From: DUZB01 sp964407525
GTDB taxonomy: Bacteria; Desulfobacterota; DSM-4660; Desulfatiglandales; Desulfatiglandaceae
NCBI GenBank assembly: GCA_964407525.1
Contig: CAYOWC010000257.1
Coordinates: 1 to 7,227 of the forward strand
DNA length: 7,227 nt
Direction: 5' to 3'
In this document: piece after piece, positions 1 through 6,325 of the stretch
Position numbering within the stretch: the stretch's first letter is position 1
How the letters are laid out: the number at the start of each line of letters is the position of its first letter
Made by a program: the position numbers and the translations under genes
Notes under the pieces: generated by a model
Database searches by the model: none
What the model was told of the DNA's origin: nothing
The model's input: only the letters and a program-made list of their open reading frames with translations

Positions 1-170
1 TTGTGAAAAAGGAAGACCCGCATTATGACTGGGGGCTTTACGGGGTTATGGTGGTGCCGAGCTGGCATATTGAGGATATCCGCATGGTCAAAGGGGAAAA
101 GGAGCTGCAGACCCTCCGGGAAAAATATCCCACGGCCGTGAATCGTGGAAGTGACCTGGGGCTTTTTTAA
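1..170 (+). CDS. 3' end of an unrecognised gene (C-terminal 55 codons)
   Basis: An open frame entering from the left edge, with codons starting at base 3, reads about 55 residues to a TAA at 168-170. The visible part is soluble-looking and mixed in charge, includes the stretch YGVMVVPSWHIEDIRMVKG, and ends in SDLGLF. I do not recognise the family and assign no function. The stop lies only 20 bp before the ATG of the acetolactate decarboxylase, so the two are probably co-transcribed. A GTG at base 3 could in principle start a very short protein, but with no upstream sequence a truncated longer gene is more likely. Codon use looks like that of the following genes. Confidence 0.6.
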   Translation, partial: VKKEDPHYDWGLYGVMVVPSWHIEDIRMVKGEKELQTLREKYPTAVNRGSDLGLF

Positions 171-190
171 AATAACTTAAGGAACCTATT

Positions 191-964
191 ATGAAAAAAC
201 GACTTATCTTTTGTATGTTTATTCTGTTGTTGTTCGCCGGATGCGCAGCAAGGCATCTACAGAACACCATCACCCAGACATCCACCATCGACGCTCTTCT
301 GGCAGGAGTTTATGACGGTCAGATGTCCTGCACCCAACTCATGACCCACGGCAACCTGGGGATCGGCACCTTTGATCATCTGGACGGGGAGATGATCCTT
401 CTGGATGGTGCGCTTTACCAGGTGAAATCCGACGGAAAGGTCTACGAACCTCATAGGGCATTAACCACTCCTTTCGCCGCTGTTTGTCGGTTCTTGCCGG
501 ATGAGGTCATTGGCCTTGACAACCCCATTACCTATGCCGGGCTGAAGAAGCTTCTGGATGAACGGATCCCCAACCAGAATCTTTTCTGTGCCATTAAAAT
601 AACGGGCCGCTTCAAGAGTGTTCACACCCGAAGCGTTCCGGCTCAGAAAAAGCCCTATCCGCCCCTGGCCGAAGTCACGGCCCATCAACCGGAATTCAGG
701 GGAAAAGACATTACCGGAAGCATCGTCGGATTTCGGTGTCCGCCCTTTGTAAAGGGCATTAATGTGCCGGGATATCATCTTCATTTCCTGAGTGACTCCA
801 GAAAGTTCGGCGGCCACCTGCTGGGGTTTGACATGGAGAAAGGCCAATGCGCCGTGGATATCTGCAACCAATTTGTTTTGATATTACCGGAAGATAAAGA
901 CGTTTTGAAATCCGTGGACTTGTCAAAGGATAGGAGCAAAGATCTGAAGCGGGTTGAACAATAG
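191..964 (+). CDS. budA: alpha-acetolactate decarboxylase, predicted lipoprotein
   Basis: This 257-residue protein belongs to the alpha-acetolactate decarboxylase family, which converts 2-acetolactate to acetoin and CO2 with a zinc ion. Visible family motifs are STIDALLAGVYDG near residues 31-43, GNLGIGTFDHLDGEMILLDG near 54-73, RSVPAQ near 147-152, and GYHLHFLSDSRKFGGHLL near 194-211. His196, His198 and His209 fit the three zinc ligands of the Brevibacillus enzyme; Glu67 and Arg147 fit its conserved active-site Glu and Arg. The N-terminus is a classic export signal: MKKR, a hydrophobic run, then FAGC with Cys18 as the likely lipidated residue (Phe at -3 is slightly unusual). The mature enzyme should therefore be membrane-anchored outside the cytoplasm. 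The ATG has an AAGGA site 7 bases upstream. The gene precedes an acetolactate synthase-like gene, which supports the assignment. Confidence 0.92.
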   Translation: MKKRLIFCMFILLLFAGCAARHLQNTITQTSTIDALLAGVYDGQMSCTQLMTHGNLGIGTFDHLDGEMILLDGALYQVKSDGKVYEPHRALTTPFAAVCRFLPDEVIGLDNPITYAGLKKLLDERIPNQNLFCAIKITGRFKSVHTRSVPAQKKPYPPLAEVTAHQPEFRGKDITGSIVGFRCPPFVKGINVPGYHLHFLSDSRKFGGHLLGFDMEKGQCAVDICNQFVLILPEDKDVLKSVDLSKDRSKDLKRVEQ

Positions 965-1069
965 GCATAAGGGCCTGCATGGTCATCGATAAGGATTTTC
1001 CCCCTATGATGGCCTTACAAACCCTAAGCGGGTTCCCGTTTTGAAAATTGGAGAAAGGGAGGATTTTTC

Positions 1070-2683
1070 ATGAAGACAATGGCTGATCGGATGGTAGAAA
1101 TCTTGAAAGAAGCGGGTGTAGAGGTTCTCTTTGGGATTCCCAGTATCCACAATCTTGGCCTGTATGAGGCCTTGCGAAAGGAATCCGGGATTAAGCATAT
1201 CCTTTGCCGACACGAGAGCACGGCGACCCATATGGCGGATGGCTACGCCAGAGAGAGCGGTAAGGTCGGGGTGGTGATTACTTCAACTGGTCCGGGAGCC
1301 GGGTACGCTGTCCCGGCCATTCAGGAGGCCCTTGGCAGTAGTGTCCCTTTGCTTGTGATTGCTACCAATATTGCCTCTGCAAAGATTGGAAAAGAGATTG
1401 GTTCCCTCCACGAAGTCACGGAGCAGGAAAAGATTTTCGAGAAAATAACGAAAGGGATTTTTGTGGCTCGAGCCAAATCAGACATAGAGGATCTGACCCG
1501 AAAGGCATTAAAGGCCTCTCTAACTGGAAGGCCCGGGCCGGTGTATCTGGAAATACCGACCGATTTGTTTAATATGGAAGCCGACGAAATGAGCCCGCCC
1601 ATGGGAGAAACCTCCCTGAAACCACAGTCCCTGCCCAGCCTGGATGGGGCCATAGCGCTTATTCGAGATGCAGAGAACCCTTTGATTCTCATTGGAACAG
1701 CCGCTTTGCGTGCGGGGCTTTCCGAGGAAGTGGTTGCCCTTGCCGAGAATTTGACCGCCCCTGTTCTTTTTACCGCCAATGCGCGTGGAATGATTCCCGA
1801 TGACCATCCCTTTGCCCTGGGTAATGCCGCCCGGCGTGGCGTCATTCGGGAAGCCGTTGCTTCCTCTGATCTTGTCCTGGCCGTGGGTACCCGGCTCAGG
1901 GAGGTGGATGCCAAAAGAAGAGGCCTTCTATTGCCCCGGCTCATCCATGTGGATTGGGACGATCAATGGATTGATAGAAACTTCCCGACGGAAATTGCCC
2001 TTACCGGGGATCTGATCAAGATCGTACGGGCACTGGTCCAGGAAACCGCCCCTTTGACGCATGAGGAAAATCGCAAAACGCGGTTGGAGGAGATCGTTTC
2101 AAATCGAGAGGAAGAGACCTTTCAAATCGAGAAAGAGCACTCTGAACTGGCCTATCTAAATGTCCTTCGAGATGCCATACCCCGGGTAAGCACCCTTGTG
2201 GTGGATAACACAATCCTGGGGTATTGGTCGGAATACTTCTATCCTTCTTATATCCCCGGCGGCTGGATGGGCGCCAAGGGATCTTCCATCATCGGGTACG
2301 CGTTTGCTGGGGCCGTGGGGGCCAAAATCGCTGCCCCTGACAAACCGATTGTGGCGTTGATCGGGGATGGCGGCTTTCTCTACAGCACCCAGGAGCTTGC
2401 CACTTGCGTGAGGCATGGTGTCGGTTTTCCCTTGATTGTTGTCAACAGCCGATCCTTCGGCATCATCGGGTATCTTCAGGAAAAATTCCACGACCATGAA
2501 TACGAGACCCAATTGGCGAACCCTGATTTTGTCCAACTGGCCAAGGCATACGGTGTGGAGGGATGCCGGGTGACGTCTCCAACTGAACTTCAAGACGCCG
2601 TGACAGAGGCTCTTTCTTCCGGCGAGATGCGATTAATTGAATTGGTGGAAGATTTTCCCGAACCGCCTTTTGCCAAATATTAG
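1070..2683 (+). CDS. thiamine-diphosphate-dependent enzyme, acetolactate synthase large-subunit type
   Basis: This 537-residue protein has the three-domain layout of the acetolactate synthase/pyruvate decarboxylase superfamily: an N-terminal cofactor-pyrimidine domain (about 1-170), a central domain (about 190-325) and a C-terminal pyrophosphate-binding domain (about 360-530). Glu49 in RHESTATHMADGYAR matches the conserved glutamate that activates the thiazolium. The magnesium/diphosphate motif begins with GDGG at 432-435, but the usual NN end is Asn459-Ser460. LHE at 113-115 replaces the FQE typical of acetolactate synthases. Size and overall pattern fit a catabolic, subunit-independent enzyme; no small regulatory subunit is nearby. 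Adjacency to acetolactate decarboxylase favours 2-acetolactate or a related acyloin acid as product, but other lyases or decarboxylases of the family are possible. The ATG follows an AAGGGAGG site at good spacing. No signal peptide is seen, so it is cytoplasmic. Confidence 0.87.
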   Translation: MKTMADRMVEILKEAGVEVLFGIPSIHNLGLYEALRKESGIKHILCRHESTATHMADGYARESGKVGVVITSTGPGAGYAVPAIQEALGSSVPLLVIATNIASAKIGKEIGSLHEVTEQEKIFEKITKGIFVARAKSDIEDLTRKALKASLTGRPGPVYLEIPTDLFNMEADEMSPPMGETSLKPQSLPSLDGAIALIRDAENPLILIGTAALRAGLSEEVVALAENLTAPVLFTANARGMIPDDHPFALGNAARRGVIREAVASSDLVLAVGTRLREVDAKRRGLLLPRLIHVDWDDQWIDRNFPTEIALTGDLIKIVRALVQETAPLTHEENRKTRLEEIVSNREEETFQIEKEHSELAYLNVLRDAIPRVSTLVVDNTILGYWSEYFYPSYIPGGWMGAKGSSIIGYAFAGAVGAKIAAPDKPIVALIGDGGFLYSTQELATCVRHGVGFPLIVVNSRSFGIIGYLQEKFHDHEYETQLANPDFVQLAKAYGVEGCRVTSPTELQDAVTEALSSGEMRLIELVEDFPEPPFAKY

Positions 2684-2686
2684 AAA

Positions 2687-2692
2687 AGAGGT
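2687..2692 (+). promoter_or_regulatory. ribosome binding site fixing a TTG start
   Basis: AGAGGT lies just after the stop of the thiamine enzyme and 6 bases before the TTG at 2699. No in-frame ATG is near, so this site supports TTG as the transporter start and implies tight coupling to the upstream gene. Confidence 0.7.
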
Positions 2693-2698
2693 CTCAAA

Positions 2699-3952
2699 TT
2701 GCCTGCATCTTTCGCTAAACGTCTTCAGGTCTTCCTGCCCTTTGCCCTGGGGTATTTTCTTTCCTATCTGTACAGGGTTATTAACTCCGTGCTGGCGCCC
2801 GACCTGGCTACCGATATCGGAGTTGATCCTTCCGGCCTGGGGCTGCTCACCTCTGCTTACTTTATCACATTTGCAGCCTTTCAATTGCCGTTGGGTGTGC
2901 TGCTGGATCGGTTTGGACCCCGCAGGATCGAAGCCGCCCTGCTGATTGTGGCCGCAGCGGGCGCCTTTGTCTTCGCAAGTGCTCATACCCTGAGCGGTCT
3001 GATAATAGGTCGGGGGCTCATCGGTTTTGGGGTTTCGGCCTGTCTGATGGCAGCCTTTAAGGCTTTCGTAATCTGGTTTCCCAAAGAGAAATGGGCGCAG
3101 ATCAATGGGTTTCAAATGGCCGCAGGAGGATTGGGTGCTCTGGCTGCTACCTCCCCGGTTGAGGCAGCCCTTGTCGTAACCGACTGGCGTGGAGTATTCA
3201 ATATGCTGGCGGTGTTTACCCTCGTGGTGGCAGCCATCATCTTCTTTGTTGTGCCGGAACGACGAGCAACCGGCGGAGGCGAGCCTTTCGCGGATCAAAT
3301 ACGGGGCATCAAGACCGTTCTGACCAATCTGAACTTCTGGCGTATTGCCCCCTGGGCCACTCTTTCCCAGGCAAGCTACCTTGCGATTCATGGTCTTTGG
3401 GCGGGACCCTGGCTTCGTGATGTGGCCGGCTATGATAGACCTGAGGTAACCGGGACTCTTTTTCTGATGGCACTTGGCATGATTTGCGGTTTTGTTGTGC
3501 TGGGAACAGCTGCTGAACGCCTTGGTCGGCGAGGCATATCGACCCTGACCATGGCAGCCTGGGGCATGGGCTGTTGGATGGTCGTTATGTTGTTGATTGC
3601 TTTTGAATTAACATTCTGGTGCAAACCCCTCTGGGTACTATTCGGATTTTTCGGCACATCGGGTATCCTGCCCTATGCGGCTCTTTCCCAAAGTTTCCCA
3701 ACGCATCTCTCGGGGCGGGCCAATACGGCACTTAATCTACTCGTATTTATAGGGGCCTTTGCGGCCCAATGGGGTATCGGCGCCATTATCGGTCGATGGC
3801 CGATCACTGAAAGCGGAGGTTATTCACCCGGTGGGTATCAAGCGTCCTTCGTCATTCTCCTTGTACTGCAATTTCTCACGATCATCTGGTTTTGGATGGC
3901 CAGTGCTTTTATGAGAAAGCGAGGAGGAGATGAAGGAGCAGGGGTTGGTTGA
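2699..3952 (+). CDS. major facilitator superfamily transporter
   Basis: This 417-residue inner-membrane protein has about twelve hydrophobic segments and a charged central loop near residues 185-210 (PERRATGGGEPFADQIRG), the usual two-bundle layout of the major facilitator superfamily. The loop after helix 2 carries the motif GVLLDRFGPRR (66-76), and a matching copy in the second half reads AERLGRR (272-278). The length is normal. Translation most likely starts at TTG, 15 bp after the preceding stop, giving PASFAKRLQ and then the first helix. Substrate cannot be read from sequence. Its place behind acetolactate-type genes makes an organic acid a reasonable guess, in either direction. The stop lies 7 bp from the stop of a convergent gene, with no recognisable terminator between them. 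Confidence 0.9.
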   Translation: MPASFAKRLQVFLPFALGYFLSYLYRVINSVLAPDLATDIGVDPSGLGLLTSAYFITFAAFQLPLGVLLDRFGPRRIEAALLIVAAAGAFVFASAHTLSGLIIGRGLIGFGVSACLMAAFKAFVIWFPKEKWAQINGFQMAAGGLGALAATSPVEAALVVTDWRGVFNMLAVFTLVVAAIIFFVVPERRATGGGEPFADQIRGIKTVLTNLNFWRIAPWATLSQASYLAIHGLWAGPWLRDVAGYDRPEVTGTLFLMALGMICGFVVLGTAAERLGRRGISTLTMAAWGMGCWMVVMLLIAFELTFWCKPLWVLFGFFGTSGILPYAALSQSFPTHLSGRANTALNLLVFIGAFAAQWGIGAIIGRWPITESGGYSPGGYQASFVILLVLQFLTIIWFWMASAFMRKRGGDEGAGVG

Positions 3953-3983
3953 AAATCCGTCAGTATGGGTGGAAGTTGTTTAG
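3930..3983 (+). other. 17-codon ORF overlapping the transporter end; possible remnant of a lost gene
   Basis: An ATG at 3930 follows a near-ideal GAGGAGGAG site inside the last codons of the transporter. It opens a different frame that reads MKEQGLVENPSVWVEVV and stops at 3981-3983, inside the convergent hydrolase gene. This is how a translationally coupled next gene of the operon would begin, but it ends after 17 codons. It may be the truncated start of a lost gene, a short leader-like peptide, or chance, since AGGAG-rich codons are also demanded by the overlapping RKRGGDEG residues. Confidence 0.2.
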
Positions 3984-5081
3984 CCAGTCGATGATTTCAT
4001 TCCAAGCCAGGTCAAGGTTTCCGATCTGACAGTGCTGGTCTCCTCCCTCTCCGGCCAAGAAGAGCCGCCCCCTTACGGTTCGGGCATTAACCAGGGCCTG
4101 CTTCTGCTCGAAATAGAACTCCCGGGGCACAAAATGATCGTTCTCACCGGCCAATAAGAGTACGTCCTGCCTGATCAAGGGCGATATCTCACGGGTGGTG
4201 AACCTGGAAAATTCATACAGGTATTCAAAGGGGCTTTTCCCGCCGGTAATATACATGCCGTGGTTGACCATCCAATCAACCATGTCATTGGTCTTACGCA
4301 GCTCCGCTATGAACGCGTTTACTTCTCCGGCCTTTTTTGAAATCACCAGATCATGGAGGTCGATAAGGAAGTTTTTAGCGAAAGCGGCGAGGGCGTCCCA
4401 GACTACGTCAAAGGCTACGACTCGGGCTATCCGTGGGTCATAGGCGGCTGCCCTGAGCGCCAGGTATCCTCCCAGGCTGATGCCGATGAGGCACACGTTG
4501 TCCAGACCAAAGTGATCCAGGACCGCCCCCACCGGCTTTTCCCACCGATGGTCCATTTTCAGTCCCTGCCGCAAGGACCGACCCTGACCCGGACCTTCAA
4601 AGACGATCACGGTATATCCCAAATCAGGCAAGCGCCGAATGGATAGATAAAACTCCTCCATGAAGGAGTCGAACCCCCCGTGCAGGACCACTACCCCTTT
4701 TTCCCTGGGGGCCTTCATTCTCAACGCGGGCAGGGCGCTGTCCATGTAGGGGACCTCCACCCTTTCAAAGGAGTCTTTTCCCACGGCTTCATAAAAACAC
4801 CTCTGGAAATCCTCGTAGCTGATATTTTTTTCGGGGCGCTGGTCCGGCAGAAAAAATTCGGACATGCGGTAGTAGGTTGCAGCGTGCATGGGGCGGCCCT
4901 GGGACTCAGCCCTCAGTGCAAGCTTATGCCATTGTTCATACCAGATGTTGCCGTTAAATTCGTGAAGGTGCGGGGCGATCTCCCGGAGTTCTTCTTCCAG
5001 ACAGCCTTCCGGTCCATTGCTTAGCGCCCTGTTGATTTGAAAATTAAGGTTGGGCAAAGGCACGAACTGTTCGTACGCCAT
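3960..5081 (-). CDS. alpha/beta hydrolase, possibly a C-C bond hydrolase
   Basis: This 373-residue cytoplasmic protein has an N-terminal helical region (about 1-105) followed by an alpha/beta hydrolase core. The catalytic triad is readable: Ser202 in GISLGG (200-205), Asp315 in AGENDHFVP, and His350 in GGDQHCQ. HGG at 134-136 provides the oxyanion region, and FEGPGQGRS (161-169) is the typical loop after the third strand. The helical front part and overall length resemble 2,6-dihydroxypseudooxynicotine hydrolase and its relatives, which cut C-C bonds in 1,3-dicarbonyl compounds; esterase or peptidase activity cannot be excluded. The ATG follows a GAGGGAG site about 7 bases away. It lies downstream of the beta-keto acid cleavage gene on the same strand across a repeat-bearing 248-bp gap. 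That neighbour makes work on a beta-dicarbonyl or its thioester plausible. Confidence 0.82.
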   Translation of the reverse strand: MAYEQFVPLPNLNFQINRALSNGPEGCLEEELREIAPHLHEFNGNIWYEQWHKLALRAESQGRPMHAATYYRMSEFFLPDQRPEKNISYEDFQRCFYEAVGKDSFERVEVPYMDSALPALRMKAPREKGVVVLHGGFDSFMEEFYLSIRRLPDLGYTVIVFEGPGQGRSLRQGLKMDHRWEKPVGAVLDHFGLDNVCLIGISLGGYLALRAAAYDPRIARVVAFDVVWDALAAFAKNFLIDLHDLVISKKAGEVNAFIAELRKTNDMVDWMVNHGMYITGGKSPFEYLYEFSRFTTREISPLIRQDVLLLAGENDHFVPREFYFEQKQALVNARTVRGRLFLAGEGGDQHCQIGNLDLAWNEIIDWLNNFHPY

Positions 5082-5102
5082 AGAAGGCTCCCTCAGACTT
5101 TA

Positions 5103-5151
5103 GAATGCAGTAGGCGGTAAGTAGTAGAGAGTAAGCAGAAAGCAGAAGGCA
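5103..5151. repeat. degenerate heptamer tandem repeat (seven units)
   Basis: Seven consecutive 7-base units read GAATGCA, GTAGGCG, GTAAGTA, GTAGAGA, GTAAGCA, GAAAGCA and GAAGGCA, with consensus GWARGCA. They lie just upstream of the hydrolase start, between it and the beta-keto acid cleavage gene. On the minus strand the tract would encode a leucine/alanine/tyrosine-rich string, a usual source of false small ORFs. Similar heptamer tracts are, from memory, common in intergenic DNA of Desulfobacterota; their role is unknown to me. Confidence 0.8.
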
Positions 5152-5177
5152 GTCCCGCCTTCGTATGAATTCTTCAC

Positions 5178-5330
5178 ACCTAGAAGCTGCAATTAGCTTA
5201 AAGATCCCAATCATTTGCATGACTTTTCTCTTTATTTGGGATTTCACTTTTTGATGCTTACCTATTGCATCGTAAATAGCTGACATTGTGTGGCTATGTA
5301 ACCACTAACCGCTAATTGCAGCTTTTAGGT
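5178..5330. repeat. 153-bp segment bounded by 20-bp inverted repeats
   Basis: The left arm at 5178-5197 and right arm at 5311-5330 are inverted copies: 19 of 20 positions pair and the remaining one is a G-T. The perfect core is AAGCTGCAATTAGC (5184-5197) against GCTAATTGCAGCTT (5311-5324). The 113-bp interior contains two smaller inverted repeats: ATCCCAA (5204-5210) with TTGGGAT (5236-5242), and GATGC (5253-5257) with GCATC (5267-5271). The right arm ends at 5330, the last base of the beta-keto acid cleavage gene stop codon. A second stem, TGTAACC (5297-5303) with GGTTACA (5328-5334), overlaps that stop. The segment could be a small non-autonomous mobile element or a structured RNA between two cotranscribed genes. 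I see no gene inside it and no target-site duplication. Confidence 0.6.
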
Positions 5331-6196
5331 TACAGATTGAGTATCTTCCTGGCCTCTTGTGGCGTGGCCACTTCCCGTCCCATTTCCTCGGATATCCTTT
5401 TTATCTTGGCCACCATCTGGGCGTTGCTGTCGGCCGACACGCCCTTGGAGATATGAACGCAATCTTCGAAACCTACCCGGATGTTCCCGCCGGCCGCTAT
5501 GGCTGTAGGTCCCAGGTCGAAAATTTTCAGACCCAGAGCGCAAAGTGACCAGGTGGCGTTTGGCTGGATGGAGTTTTTCAGAAATACCAGGTTGTCCACC
5601 GTGGGTTGCATGCCGCCCATGACTCCCAGCACAAACTGGTAGTGGAGAGGGTGTTTGAGTGCATCCAGGGAAAGCAGCACCTCCGCGTTATTCAGCATGC
5701 CGGCATCATAGATCTCCAACTCCGGTTTCACCCCGAATTTCAGCATGGTGTCGGCGAATTTCAGTAGATGACCCCAGGGATTCATCTGCACGTCATCCAG
5801 AATGAACTCCCTCTTTTTCCGATTGAGGATTCCAAAGTTCAGGGATCCGCAATTGAGCGAGGCCATATCCGGCTTCAGGTTCGGGTCAGCCGAAAGTTCA
5901 GGTATCACAGCCAGTCTGGTTTCCAGCGACATGCCGGGTCCCCCCCCGGTAGTGACGTTTACGATGATGTCGGACTCATTCCTTACAATCTTGATGATTT
6001 CCTTGAACAGCGCCGCTTCCTGACAGGGCTTGCCGGTTTCCGGGTCCCTGGTATGAAGATGGACAACGCTCGCCCCGGCCTTCCAACTTTCAATGGTTTC
6101 CCGGGCTATTTCCCGGGGTGTATAGGGCACGTTAGGATTCTGCTTGCGGTTTGTCAGGGATCCCGTTACTGCGTTGGTTATGATTAATTTTTCCAA
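5330..6196 (-). CDS. beta-keto acid cleavage enzyme (BKACE, DUF849; Kce-like)
   Basis: This 288-residue protein is a member of the BKACE family, zinc TIM-barrel enzymes that react a beta-keto acid with acetyl-CoA to give acetoacetate and a new acyl-CoA. The founding member acts on 3-keto-5-aminohexanoate in lysine fermentation. ITNAVTGS opens the barrel at residues 6-13. His46 and His48 in VVHLHTRDP fit the zinc histidines at the same numbering as the lysine-pathway enzyme. NVTTGGGPG (80-88) is the usual acid-binding stretch, and NIRVGFEDCVH (238-248) supplies the conserved Arg240, the zinc ligand Glu244 and Asp245. The length is normal. Substrate specificity varies widely in this family and cannot be assigned here, so I give no symbol. 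The start is TTG. The gene faces the XRE-cupin regulator and leads the hydrolase gene. Confidence 0.93.
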   Translation of the reverse strand: MEKLIITNAVTGSLTNRKQNPNVPYTPREIARETIESWKAGASVVHLHTRDPETGKPCQEAALFKEIIKIVRNESDIIVNVTTGGGPGMSLETRLAVIPELSADPNLKPDMASLNCGSLNFGILNRKKREFILDDVQMNPWGHLLKFADTMLKFGVKPELEIYDAGMLNNAEVLLSLDALKHPLHYQFVLGVMGGMQPTVDNLVFLKNSIQPNATWSLCALGLKIFDLGPTAIAAGGNIRVGFEDCVHISKGVSADSNAQMVAKIKRISEEMGREVATPQEARKILNL

Positions 6197-6202
6197 GAGT
6201 GA

Positions 6203-6210
6203 ACCTCCTT
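6203..6210 (-). promoter_or_regulatory. strong ribosome binding site fixing the TTG start of the BKACE gene
   Basis: On the minus strand AAGGAGGT, a nearly full anti-Shine-Dalgarno match, sits 6 bases before TTG at 6196-6194. There is no ATG near that would keep the conserved N-terminal residues EKLIITNAVTG. The strong site probably offsets the weak start codon. Confidence 0.85.
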
Positions 6211-6256
6211 TTTGTATCTATAATGAGGCAAAGGTGATTAGATTCGACTACTCATT

Positions 6257-6286
6257 TGTTATTGTAACATATCAAACCATATTGAT
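6257..6286. promoter_or_regulatory. two adjacent inverted repeats, candidate operator for the BKACE promoter
   Basis: TGTTA-TTG-TAACA (6257-6269) is followed directly by ATCAA-N6-TTGAT (6271-6286). The second overlaps the candidate -10 box and spacer of the minus-strand promoter; the first lies at its expected start site. A repressor bound here would block transcription of the BKACE operon. Arms of 5 bp occur by chance fairly often, so their position is the main support. Confidence 0.4.
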
Positions 6287-6297
6287 TTGGGTGTCAA
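6269..6297 (-). promoter_or_regulatory. candidate sigma-70 promoter of the BKACE-hydrolase operon
   Basis: On the minus strand a perfect -35 TTGACA (6297-6292) is followed after 17 bases by TGATAT (6274-6269), a weak -10 with three of six consensus bases. Transcription would begin near 6262, leaving a leader of about 65 bases before the TTG start. The weak -10 fits a promoter that needs activation or is tightly controlled. Confidence 0.5.
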
Positions 6298-6308
6298 GGA
6301 AAAAATTA

Positions 6309-6319
6309 CGATCGCATCG
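6309..6319. promoter_or_regulatory. inverted repeat midway between divergent -35 boxes
   Basis: CGAT-CGC-ATCG is a perfect inverted repeat with a 3-base centre. It lies almost exactly between the two opposed TTGACA boxes (6292-6297 and 6326-6331), where a single bound protein could affect both promoters. It is short, so chance is a real alternative. Confidence 0.3.
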
Positions 6320-6325
6320 AATTTA

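Noticed and set aside
965..1069. Possible hairpin GGTCATC...GATGGCC between the decarboxylase and thiamine enzyme genes
   Set aside because: Only a 7-bp stem with one G-T pair, a long loop and no T-run, so neither a terminator nor a riboswitch can be supported.
1321..1944. 207-codon minus-strand ORF opposite the thiamine enzyme
   Set aside because: Ser/Arg/Ala-rich, no family features, and fully inside a well-supported gene on the other strand.
1070..2683. Calling the gene ilvB/alsS outright
   Set aside because: The signature substitutions and absent small subunit leave the substrate open, so only the superfamily type is stated.
2633..3391. 252-codon minus-strand ORF opposite the transporter
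   Set aside because: It is Gly/Gln/Lys-rich with no recognisable domain, and lies entirely antisense to a clear membrane protein; a typical reflection of that gene's codon bias.
5044..5286. 80-codon minus-strand ORF in the gap before the hydrolase
   Set aside because: Its second half is the translated heptamer tract (LLLSAYSLLLTAY), it crosses an inverted-repeat arm, overlaps the hydrolase start in another frame, and shows no family features.
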